From NCBI RefSeq assembly GCF_900116645.1, contig NZ_FPBO01000038.1:1-64000 (forward strand): DNA of 64,000 bases. Direction: 5' to 3'. Origin of the DNA: Pseudoduganella namucuonensis. Its GTDB lineage: Bacteria; Pseudomonadota; Gammaproteobacteria; Burkholderiales; Burkholderiaceae_D. A model generated the notes under the pieces. That model was not told the origin of the DNA. It worked only from the letters and a program-made list of their open reading frames with translations, and ran no database searches. The position numbers were made by a program, and so were the translations under genes. Of the stretch, positions 15,790-23,076 are shown one piece after another. Position 1 is the stretch's first letter. Each line of letters opens with the position of its first letter.

Positions 15790-17007
15790 ATGCAAGAGTT
15801 CTATAAGAAGGCGCTGTTCGCGCTTATTTTCCTCGTGGTCGCGGACGCGCTGCTCGCTTCCTTCTTCATGTATCAGAGCTATCCGACCCTGACCCTCCTG
15901 CCCGCGCGTGAGGGGGGCGTGCGCTGGCGCTACGTTAGCCGTACGGATATCGAACAGGGCGGAACGTCGACCATCCACATCCACGAGCCCGGCCGGGAAC
16001 GGCTGCGTTTCGACTTTCATCTGACCGCCATCGCCCCTTATTCCTTTGTTACCGCCGAATTGATGCTGGAGGATGGGAAGGGACGGCCGGTCCAGGCGGA
16101 CTTGTCGAAGTACAGCACCGTCACCTTCGTGGCCAAGTGCGCGCCGGCCGTCACTTCGATGGCGTTCGCCCTATCCGTATTCGAGGATAAAGTCTCCAAG
16201 CCTGGCGAATTCGCTTCATATAGGCAACCGGGCACCTACTTTTCCTGCAATGAGCATGGGGTGCCGGTCTCCCTGGCCATGACCCGGCTCATCACTCCCG
16301 AGTGGTGGCTGCTATCGAGGAAGCTCGACCTGTCGGACCAGGACTATAGGCTGGACAAGGTGTCGAAACTCGTGTTCGGATCGGGGGCCACCAGTCCCCG
16401 CTACGTCGCTTCCTACCTGGAAATCAGTGAACTCAGGCTGCACGGCCGGGATTATGGGTATATCGTCTGGCTGGCGGTGATTCTTTTGGCGAGCTGGAGC
16501 GCTTTCGGCATCTGGTTTTTCCGGGCTTATTCCAGCGCGCTGATATCGAGCCTGGATTCCAGGCTTAAAAAGGATTTGTCCCTGGCCGCATACCGGCAAT
16601 TAACGCTGGAACCATATAAGGACAAGGAAAAAGCGTCTATACTACGGTTTATCGCCACCAATTACACCGACGCCGAGCTGAACCTTGAATCCGTCGTCAC
16701 CGGCAGCGGCGCGAACCGGACCAAGGTCAATGAAGTGCTGAAAACGGAACTCGGCATGACTTTCACCAGCTACCTGAATAGGCTGCGGCTGACGGAAGCG
16801 GCCAGGTTGCTGTCCGAGAAAAGCGGCGCCGCGATCGCGGAAATCGCCTATTCCGTCGGTTATGGCAATGTTTCCTATTTCAACAAGCTGTTCAAGGAAG
16901 AATACGGCTGCACGCCGAAAGCCTTCCGCGCCGCCACCCAGCAAGGCAAACCCGCCGGCCAGTCCGCGGCCGAGCCGCCCGTCCCCCCTGTGGACGCACA
17001 GGCATAG
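15790..17007 (+). CDS. Transmembrane one-component AraC-family regulator (copy 2)
   Basis: Same length and layout as the gene at 14382: N-terminal helix, extracytoplasmic sensor, second helix and AraC DNA-binding domain. From about residue 212 onward (second helix and HTH) the two copies are nearly identical, even at silent positions. The first 210 residues differ at many amino acids, for example LPAHESDVRW against LPARGEGVRW-type changes and altered loops in the sensor. This suggests that both bind the same operators but read different ligands. The promoter dyad is conserved. Confidence 0.85.
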   Translation: MQEFYKKALFALIFLVVADALLASFFMYQSYPTLTLLPAREGGVRWRYVSRTDIEQGGTSTIHIHEPGRERLRFDFHLTAIAPYSFVTAELMLEDGKGRPVQADLSKYSTVTFVAKCAPAVTSMAFALSVFEDKVSKPGEFASYRQPGTYFSCNEHGVPVSLAMTRLITPEWWLLSRKLDLSDQDYRLDKVSKLVFGSGATSPRYVASYLEISELRLHGRDYGYIVWLAVILLASWSAFGIWFFRAYSSALISSLDSRLKKDLSLAAYRQLTLEPYKDKEKASILRFIATNYTDAELNLESVVTGSGANRTKVNEVLKTELGMTFTSYLNRLRLTEAARLLSEKSGAAIAEIAYSVGYGNVSYFNKLFKEEYGCTPKAFRAATQQGKPAGQSAAEPPVPPVDAQA

Positions 17008-17324
17008 CCGACTTGCACTATCTACAGGACTAATCGCAATTTCTGCAATTTGGTAGAAGTCCCCCTACCGGCGTTAGAGCCGCCACGGCCCAGGCAATAA
17101 GCTTGGGCTGTGAGTTACCTTTTGGTACTCCCTCCGCGCCGTCCTCACGGCGCATGAATAAAACAATAAAACTGCGGCGAAAACAACAGTAGAACAGCAC
17201 GGCGGCGAGACGCTTGTGTTTCTAATGTTCGTTATATATAGTAAACAACAAGATTTGCAAGGCGAATCGCCACCTCTGGGCGTTAGCCAAAATGTTTTTA
17301 TTATAAAAATATAGGAGGAGACTA
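17008..17324. other. 317-bp gap upstream of the XylR leader ORF
   Basis: No gene is seen. It contains the duplicated tail of the AraC unit (to 17054), a perfect 8-bp stem GCCCAGGC/GCTTGGGC (17088-17108), an inverted repeat around TACCTTTTGGTA (17116-17127) and an AT-rich stretch with TATATA (near 17235). The AT-rich stretch may contain the promoter of the XylR-GH51 operon. The locus promoter element found elsewhere is absent here. Confidence 0.5.
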
Positions 17325-17393
17325 ATGAAGCCCTTCAATTCCATTGATGCGCTACATCGCGCGTCGGGATTTTCCTGGTATTCGATAAAATGA
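17325..17393 (+). CDS. 22-residue leader peptide overlapping xylR
   Basis: A strong AGGAGGAG ribosome site (17313-17320) precedes the ATG at 17325. The frame (MKPFNSIDALHRASGFSWYS, then IK) ends in a TGA that overlaps the xylR ATG as ATGA at 17390-17393. xylR itself has no better ribosome site, so its translation probably depends on re-initiation after this peptide. The peptide is too short to assign a family. It may also be the real start of translation control in response to ribosome stalling. Confidence 0.5.
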   Translation: MKPFNSIDALHRASGFSWYSIK

Positions 17394-18580
17394 AGACCAC
17401 GAAAACGCACCGCATTGCCTTATTGTTCAACGCCAACAAGATATTCGACCGCGATATTATTTCCGGCATCGCCGCCTATTTGGGGAGCACGCGCGCGGCC
17501 TGGGATTTATATTTGGAAGAGGACTTCCGCCTGCGCCTGGGCGACATCGAGCGCTGGCAGGGCGACGGCGTCATCGCCGATTTCGACGACCCGGCCGTGG
17601 CCGAGGCCCTGTCGCGCTGCAGCGTTCCCGTGGTGGCGGTGGGCGGTTCCTATGCCAGCGAGGAGGAGTATCCACGCGGCGTGCCCTATGTGGCGACCGA
17701 CAATTTCAAGCTCACCAAGCTGGCCCACGACCACCTGATCGACGTCGGCCTGCATCGCTTCGCCATGTTCAGCCTGCCCAAGGCCAAGGAGAACCGCTGG
17801 GCGCAGGAGCGCGAAAACGCCTTCAGCGCCCTGATGCGGAGCAACGGCATGGAGCCCGAGATCTTCCGCGGCTGCGAGACCAGCGCCTCGTCCTGGGACG
17901 AGGCGGTGCAGGGCCAGATCGCCTGGCTGCGCAGCTTGCCGAAACCGGTGGGCATCATCGGCGTCACGGACGCGCGCGCGCGCCAGTTGCTGCAGGCCTG
18001 CATCATCGCCGGCATCGAGGTGCCGGAGCAGGTGGCGCTGATCGGCATCGACAACGACCCGCTGGTGCGTGTGCTCACCCGCATACCGCTCAGTTCCGTG
18101 ATCCAGGGCGCGCAGGAGATGGGCCGCACCGCCGCCCACTTGCTGGAGCAGATGCTGCACGGCGTGCGCCTGCCCAACACCCGCATCCTGGTGCCGCCGG
18201 CGGGCATCAACGTGTTCGCCTCCAGCCAGCACCAGCCGGTCAAGCATCCGCAGGTGATGCGGGCCCGCCATTTCATCCGCCAGTACGCCTGCCAGGGCAT
18301 CAAGACCCACCAGGTGGCCGAGCACGTGGGCGTGTCGCGCTCCTCGCTGGAAGCCTACTTCCGCCAGGAATTGGGCTGCAGCGTGCACGACGTGATCCTG
18401 CGCTTCAAGCTCGACGCGGCCAAGGCCGGCTTGGCGAGCGCCGAACGCACCATCGCCGACGTGGCGCTGGGCTGCGGCTTCACCTCCACGCAGTATATGC
18501 ACCTGGTGTTCAAGCGCGAACTGGGGTGCACGCCGCGGGCCTACCGGGACCGCGCGCTCAGCGCCAGCGGGTCCGTCTAG
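17390..18580 (+). CDS. xylR: XylR-type transcriptional regulator (LacI-like sensor plus AraC HTH)
   Basis: The 396-residue protein has the XylR layout: a periplasmic-binding-protein-like sensor (about 8-275; RIALLFNANKIFDRDIISGI, GIDNDPLVRVLTRIPLSSV) and a C-terminal AraC domain (about 290-390; TIADVALGCGFTSTQYMHLV, FKRELGCTPRAYRDR). The length matches E. coli XylR (392). In characterised relatives xylose binding activates xylose genes. No xylose isomerase or kinase lies in the window, so the targets may include nearby hydrolases. It is coupled to the leader ORF at 17325 and followed after 40 bp by the GH51 gene. Confidence 0.92.
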   Translation: MKTTKTHRIALLFNANKIFDRDIISGIAAYLGSTRAAWDLYLEEDFRLRLGDIERWQGDGVIADFDDPAVAEALSRCSVPVVAVGGSYASEEEYPRGVPYVATDNFKLTKLAHDHLIDVGLHRFAMFSLPKAKENRWAQERENAFSALMRSNGMEPEIFRGCETSASSWDEAVQGQIAWLRSLPKPVGIIGVTDARARQLLQACIIAGIEVPEQVALIGIDNDPLVRVLTRIPLSSVIQGAQEMGRTAAHLLEQMLHGVRLPNTRILVPPAGINVFASSQHQPVKHPQVMRARHFIRQYACQGIKTHQVAEHVGVSRSSLEAYFRQELGCSVHDVILRFKLDAAKAGLASAERTIADVALGCGFTSTQYMHLVFKRELGCTPRAYRDRALSASGSV

Positions 18581-18620
18581 GGCGCCCGCGTCCCGGGATT
18601 TACGACGAAGAAGGAAGTGC

Positions 18621-20171
18621 ATGAAGATTTACAGATATACCGCGATGGCCGCCGCCATGTTCGCGGCGTCCGCCTATGCCGCGCCGCAGGTCGGCGTCAC
18701 GATCGAGGCCGCCAAGCCGGGTCCGGTCATCAGCAAATACGTCTACGGCCAGTTCGCCGAGCACCTCGGCACCGGCATCTACGGCGGCCTTTGGGTGGGG
18801 CCGGATTCACGCATTCCCAACACCCGCGGCTGGCGCAACGACGTGGTCGGCGCGCTCAAGGAGCTGCGCGTGCCCGTGGTGCGCTGGCCGGGCGGCTGTT
18901 TCGCCGACCAGTACCACTGGCGCGACGGCATCGGCCCGCGGTCGGAGCGGCCGGTGCGCATCAACACCAACTGGGGCGGCGTGGACGAGGACAACGCCGT
19001 CGGCACGCACGAGTTCTTCGAGCTGGTCGAGCAGCTGGGCACGGACGCCTACGTCAACGGCAACCTGGGTTCGGGCAGCGTGCAGGAAATGGCCGAGTGG
19101 GTCGAGTACCTGACGGCCGGGGGCAAGTCCAGCCTGGCCGCGCTGCGCGCCCGCAACGGCCATCCGGCGCCGTTCAAGGTCGCCTTCTTCGGCGTCGGCA
19201 ACGAGGGCTGGGGCTGCGGCGGCAACATGCGGGTCGAGCAGTACGCGGACGCCTACAACCGCTACGTCAGCTTCCTGCATCCCGCGCCGGGCAGCAACAC
19301 GCAATTCATCGCCGCCGGCGGCCACGACGAGGACACCAGCTGGACCGATTACCTGAGTTCGAAGATCCAGGTGGGCCGCTTCGACGGGATCTCCTTCCAC
19401 TATTACACCTCGCCCGGCGCCGACAAGAACGGCAAGTTCGGCGCGACCGGATTCGACGAGAGCCGCTGGATCTGGACGCTGAGCCAGACGCGGCGCATGG
19501 AGGGTTTCATCGCCAACAACGTCGCCAAGATGGACCAGCACGACAAGAAGAAGAAACTCGCCTTCGTGGTCGACGAATGGGGCACCTGGTACGAGCCCGA
19601 GGCGGGCAGCCCGCCGGGCTTCCTGGTGCAGCAGAACTCGCTGCGCGACGCCATGGTGGCCGCGCTCAACTTCAACATCTTCCACGCCCACGCCGACCGC
19701 GTGCGCATGACCAGCATCGCGCAGATGGTGAACGTGCTGCAGGCCATGATACGCACCGACGGCGACAAGATGGTGCTCACGCCGACCTATCACGCCTTCA
19801 AGATGTACGTGCCGTTCCAGGACGCGACCTCGGTGCCGGTCAAGCTCGAGAACAATCCGCAATACACGCTGGGCGAGGTTTCCATTCCGGCCGTGAGCGC
19901 CTCCGCGGCGCGCGGCAAGGATGGCAAGCTGTATCTGGCGCTGGTCAACACCAATCCCCGGGAAGGAGCGGAAATCGCCGTCGCGGTGGACGGCGCCAAG
20001 GCGAGCTCGGCTTCCGGCACGGTGCTGACCGCCGCCGCCATGGACGCGCACAACACCTACGCGGCGCCCGGCGTGGTCGCCCCGGCGCCGTACGAGGCGG
20101 CCGCCAGCGGCGGCAAGCTGGTCTTGAAACTGCCGGCGAAGTCCATCGTGGTGGTGGCGGTGCGGGAATGA
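18621..20171 (+). CDS. Secreted GH51 alpha-L-arabinofuranosidase
   Basis: The 516-residue enzyme has a signal peptide cut after ASAYA, a GH51 (beta/alpha)8 catalytic domain and a C-terminal beta-sandwich. The predicted acid/base is E195 in GVGNEGWGCGG and the nucleophile is E319 in VVDEWGTWYEP. VVRWPGGCFADQYHW is a typical GH51 motif. It removes arabinofuranose from arabinoxylan, arabinan or solanaceous xyloglucan. A GAAGAAGGAAG ribosome site precedes the ATG. It is second in the xylR operon and ends at a hairpin shared with the convergent GH3 gene. Confidence 0.95.
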   Translation: MKIYRYTAMAAAMFAASAYAAPQVGVTIEAAKPGPVISKYVYGQFAEHLGTGIYGGLWVGPDSRIPNTRGWRNDVVGALKELRVPVVRWPGGCFADQYHWRDGIGPRSERPVRINTNWGGVDEDNAVGTHEFFELVEQLGTDAYVNGNLGSGSVQEMAEWVEYLTAGGKSSLAALRARNGHPAPFKVAFFGVGNEGWGCGGNMRVEQYADAYNRYVSFLHPAPGSNTQFIAAGGHDEDTSWTDYLSSKIQVGRFDGISFHYYTSPGADKNGKFGATGFDESRWIWTLSQTRRMEGFIANNVAKMDQHDKKKKLAFVVDEWGTWYEPEAGSPPGFLVQQNSLRDAMVAALNFNIFHAHADRVRMTSIAQMVNVLQAMIRTDGDKMVLTPTYHAFKMYVPFQDATSVPVKLENNPQYTLGEVSIPAVSASAARGKDGKLYLALVNTNPREGAEIAVAVDGAKASSASGTVLTAAAMDAHNTYAAPGVVAPAPYEAAASGGKLVLKLPAKSIVVVAVRE

Positions 20172-20197
20172 CGGTGTGAAGCCGTAGCCGCGGGGAA

Positions 20198-20215
20198 GGG
20201 CGGCCGGAGCCGCCC
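20198..20215. terminator. Hairpin between convergent GH51 and GH3 genes
   Basis: GGGCGGC-CGGA-GCCGCCC followed by extra C lies in the 49-bp gap between two convergent stop codons. No clear T run is present on either strand. Confidence 0.5.
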
Positions 20216-20220
20216 CCCTA

Positions 20221-22842
20221 TCAGAACGCCGGCAGCGCGCGCCGGCCCTTGACGGTTGTTTGCAGCCTGGCGCCGGCCGCCGGGCGCATGCCCGCCGCCG
20301 CGGCCGGCTGCCCGCCGCCCACCCACAGGTAGGCCGGACCCGGCTCCACGCTGCGGTTGCCGGCCTGGTCCACCGTGCTCAGGGCCTTGGCGTCCAGCGC
20401 GAACGTCACCCGCCGCGTCTCGCCGGGCTTGAGCGAGACGCGGGTGAAGCCGGCGAGCGTGCTGTTCGGCGCGGCGTCGCCCTTGCGGGTGACGTACACC
20501 TGCACCACCTCGTCCCCCGCGCGCTGGCCCTCGTTCTTCACGTCCACGGCGAGGTTGACGCCGCTGCCCGCGCGGATCTCCCTGGGAATGGCCGCCGCCG
20601 GCGCGTAGCTGAAGCGCGTGTAGCTCAGCCCGTGGCCGAAGGGGTAGAGCGGCTCGCCCTTGAAGTACTTGTAGGTGCGTCCCTTCATGCCGTAGTCCTT
20701 GAACGGCGGCAGGTCCGCCTCGGACTTGTAGAAGGTGACGGGCAGCCGGCCCGCCGGGCTGAAGTCGCCCGCGATGAGCTCGGCCACCGCCTGGCCGCCT
20801 TCGCCGCCCGGATACCAGGCCTGGATGATGGCCGGCACCTTCTTGTCGGCCCAGTTCAGCGCCATGGCGCTGCCGCTCATGTTGACCAGCACCATCGGCC
20901 TGCCGAGCGCGCCCAGCCGCTCCAGCAGCGCCTCCTGGGGCACGGGCAGGTCGATGCTGGTGCGGTCCCCGCCGGCGAAGCCGGGCGCGCGCACCGTCAT
21001 CTCCTCGCCCTCCAGCTGCCAGTTCAGGCCGCTGACGTAGACGATCAGGTCGGCCTTGCCGGCCGCCTCCAGCGCGGCCGAGTCGTCGAAGCTGGGCCGG
21101 GTCCATTGCAGCCGCTGGTCGCCGCCCCAGCCTTGCTGCACGGCCTCGACCTCGATCCGGTACACCTTGCCCGCCACCAGGCCGACCTCGGTTTTCGAGG
21201 TCGGCCAGGCGATGTCCCACAGGTCGGTGACCAGCTGGCCGTCGACGCGGATGCGGTAGCCGTGATCGCTCTTCAGCCGGAAATTGTGGGCGCCGCTCTC
21301 GGTGGCGCGCAGGTAGCCGCTCCAGCGCATCGAGCTCTTGCGTTCGGTGGCGTCCGGCCAGCCCCATTTGAACTCGGCCTTGGCGACGTTCTCGACCGCG
21401 GCCGGGGCGCCCTCGAGGCCGAGGTTGTCGAAGCGTTCGCGCTTCAGGCCGGGCTGGGCGCAGGCCGCGTCCAGGCACAGGTCGGCCGCCGGCACGTCCT
21501 GCAGCGGCGGCGCCACCCAGCCCGTGCCTTCGATGTGGGTCAACTCCGCCCGCGGGAAGCGGGCCCGGATGCCCTCCAGCACGGTGATGGGCCGCGACGG
21601 CGTGCCGTTGTAGTTGCCGACCAGCGCGTCGACGCTGTCCGCGTTCGGGCCGATCACGGCGATGCGCCGCGGCGCCTTGGCCAGCGGCAGCAGGCCGTCG
21701 TTCTTCAGCAGCACCAGCGACTGGCGCGCCGCCTCCAGGTTCAGGCTCCGGTGGGCCGGGGTGTCGTAATCCTTGGCGCTGATCTCCTTGAAGGGCCGCT
21801 GCGCGGGGGACTCCAGCAGCCCCAGGCGGATGCGCGCCTCGAGCAGGCGCAGCACGGCGCGGTCGACGTCGGCCTCGGCCACCAGGCCCTGCTGGACGGC
21901 GCGCACCGTGGTGGCGGGATCCGCGGTCGGGCTGCCGCCGAATTCGCAGAACACGTCGGTGCCCGCCTTCAGGGCCGCCGCCACCGCCTGCTCGGGCGTC
22001 CTGGTGTAGCGGTGCGCCCCCTCCGTGTGGATGTCGGCCACCGCCCCGCAGTCGGACACGATATGGCCCTGGAACTTCCAGGAACCGCGCAGGTAATCCT
22101 GGAGCAGGGCGGTGTTGGCGCAGGCCGGCACGCCGTCCACGGCGTTGTAGGCGCACATCACGGACAGCGCCTTGCCCTCGGTCACGGTGGCGTGGAAGGC
22201 CGGCAAATAGGTTTCGGTGAGGTCGCGCCGCGAGGGGTGGATGTCGTCCTTGTGGCGGTCCGCCTCGGGGCCGCTGTGCACGGCCAGGTGCTTGACCGTG
22301 GCCGAGACCTTGGGCGCGCCCGTGTCGCGGCCCTGCAGGCCTTGCACATAGGCCACGCCCATGCGCGAGGACAGGTGCGGGTCCTCGCCATAGGTCTCCT
22401 GGCCCCGGCCCCAGCGCGGGTCGCGGAAGATGTTCACGTTCGGCGACCAGACCGTGAGGCCGCGGTAGATGCTGGAGCCGCCGTCGGGCTCCACGGTCTC
22501 CAGGAACTTGGCGCGGAACTCGGTGCCCACCGTGTCCGCCACGCGGGCCACGAGCGGGCTGTTCCATGTGGCCGCCAGGCCGATGGTCTGCGGGAAGACG
22601 GTGGCGTTGCCGGCGCGGGCCACGCCGTGCAGGCCCTCGTTCCACCAGTTGTAGCGCGGAATGCCCAGGCGCGCGACGGCCGGCGAATCGTGTTGCAACT
22701 GGCCGGCCTTCTCTTCCAGGGTCATGCGCGCCACCAGCGCCCTGGCCCGTTCGCCGGGGGCGGTTTGGGCGAGGGCGGAACAGCATAGGGTCATGGCCAC
22801 GGCCGCCGCGAGGACGGTCCTGGAATGATGGGGATGTTTCAT
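20221..22842 (-). CDS. Secreted GH3 beta-xylosidase/glucosidase with PA14 domain
   Basis: The 873-residue GH3 enzyme has a signal peptide (cut after CSALA), a GH3 N domain, a GH3 C domain interrupted by a PA14 module (about 465-610; GYLRATESGAHNFRLKSDHG, RIRVDGQLVTDLW) and an FnIII-like tail. The predicted nucleophile is D264 in HIVSDCGAVADIH. The SDCGA signature, rather than the SDWGA of the other two GH3 genes, is usual in the plant-type beta-xylosidase branch of GH3. PA14 inserts tend to shape exo-acting substrate pockets. It shares a symmetric divergent promoter with the GH42 gene at 23077. Confidence 0.92.
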   Translation of the reverse strand: MKHPHHSRTVLAAAVAMTLCCSALAQTAPGERARALVARMTLEEKAGQLQHDSPAVARLGIPRYNWWNEGLHGVARAGNATVFPQTIGLAATWNSPLVARVADTVGTEFRAKFLETVEPDGGSSIYRGLTVWSPNVNIFRDPRWGRGQETYGEDPHLSSRMGVAYVQGLQGRDTGAPKVSATVKHLAVHSGPEADRHKDDIHPSRRDLTETYLPAFHATVTEGKALSVMCAYNAVDGVPACANTALLQDYLRGSWKFQGHIVSDCGAVADIHTEGAHRYTRTPEQAVAAALKAGTDVFCEFGGSPTADPATTVRAVQQGLVAEADVDRAVLRLLEARIRLGLLESPAQRPFKEISAKDYDTPAHRSLNLEAARQSLVLLKNDGLLPLAKAPRRIAVIGPNADSVDALVGNYNGTPSRPITVLEGIRARFPRAELTHIEGTGWVAPPLQDVPAADLCLDAACAQPGLKRERFDNLGLEGAPAAVENVAKAEFKWGWPDATERKSSMRWSGYLRATESGAHNFRLKSDHGYRIRVDGQLVTDLWDIAWPTSKTEVGLVAGKVYRIEVEAVQQGWGGDQRLQWTRPSFDDSAALEAAGKADLIVYVSGLNWQLEGEEMTVRAPGFAGGDRTSIDLPVPQEALLERLGALGRPMVLVNMSGSAMALNWADKKVPAIIQAWYPGGEGGQAVAELIAGDFSPAGRLPVTFYKSEADLPPFKDYGMKGRTYKYFKGEPLYPFGHGLSYTRFSYAPAAAIPREIRAGSGVNLAVDVKNEGQRAGDEVVQVYVTRKGDAAPNSTLAGFTRVSLKPGETRRVTFALDAKALSTVDQAGNRSVEPGPAYLWVGGGQPAAAAGMRPAAGARLQTTVKGRRALPAF

Positions 22843-22931
22843 CGGGGTGGTTTCCTCTGGGTACGGGGGGATCGGCGGATGGTATCACCGCCGATTCGCG
22901 CCGGCGACGGCGGAAACCACGCTTGTCATAA

Positions 22932-23000
22932 ATTGTTTTCGGCATTGGTAATTTTAGTAATTCGGCGCCTTTTATCAAAATCACCGAGCCGCGGAACAAT
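22932..23000. promoter_or_regulatory. Locus promoter element, two inverted copies (I) between GH3 and GH42
   Basis: Plus-strand core GGTAATTTTAGTAATTC (22947-22963) and minus-strand core GGTGATTTTGATAAAAG (22985-22969) face each other. Each has a distal box ATTGTT (22932-22937 and, inverted, 22995-23000). For the minus strand, -35 TTACTA and -10 AACAAT are 17 bp apart. For the plus strand, -35 TTATCA and -10 AACAAT are also 17 bp apart. The element thus forms a symmetric divergent promoter for the genes at 22842 and 23077. Confidence 0.65.
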
Positions 23001-23076
23001 ATCTCCCAAGTGCCATTTCCGCGACGCATGGGGCGGATTGGAGGTGCTAGCATCGCCTCGTTTTCCACCCCATTCC

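Larger units (their letters stand above)
14180..17054 (+). repeat. Tandem duplication carrying two AraC-type genes
   Basis: The end of the GH3 gene plus following bases (CAGGCACGCTAA, 14180-14191) reappears at 15654-15665. The tail after each regulator (ACTACAGGACT, then ATCGCAATTT and GCAATTTGGT) is found at about 15612-15646 and 17020-17054 with few changes. Thus a ~1.4-kb segment running from the GH3 stop through one regulator was duplicated in tandem. The second intergenic copy is about 66 bp shorter. The coding copies are offset by exactly 1408 bp without indels. Confidence 0.9.

Noticed and set aside
17116..17127. TACCTTTTGGTA as a XylR operator
   Set aside because: The inverted repeat is real, but it does not resemble a XylR site I can recall and occurs once, so I list it only as part of the gap.
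22825..23076. Upstream extension of the second GH42 gene
   Set aside because: The frame stays open by chance through the divergent promoter. The signal peptide begins shortly after ATG 23077.
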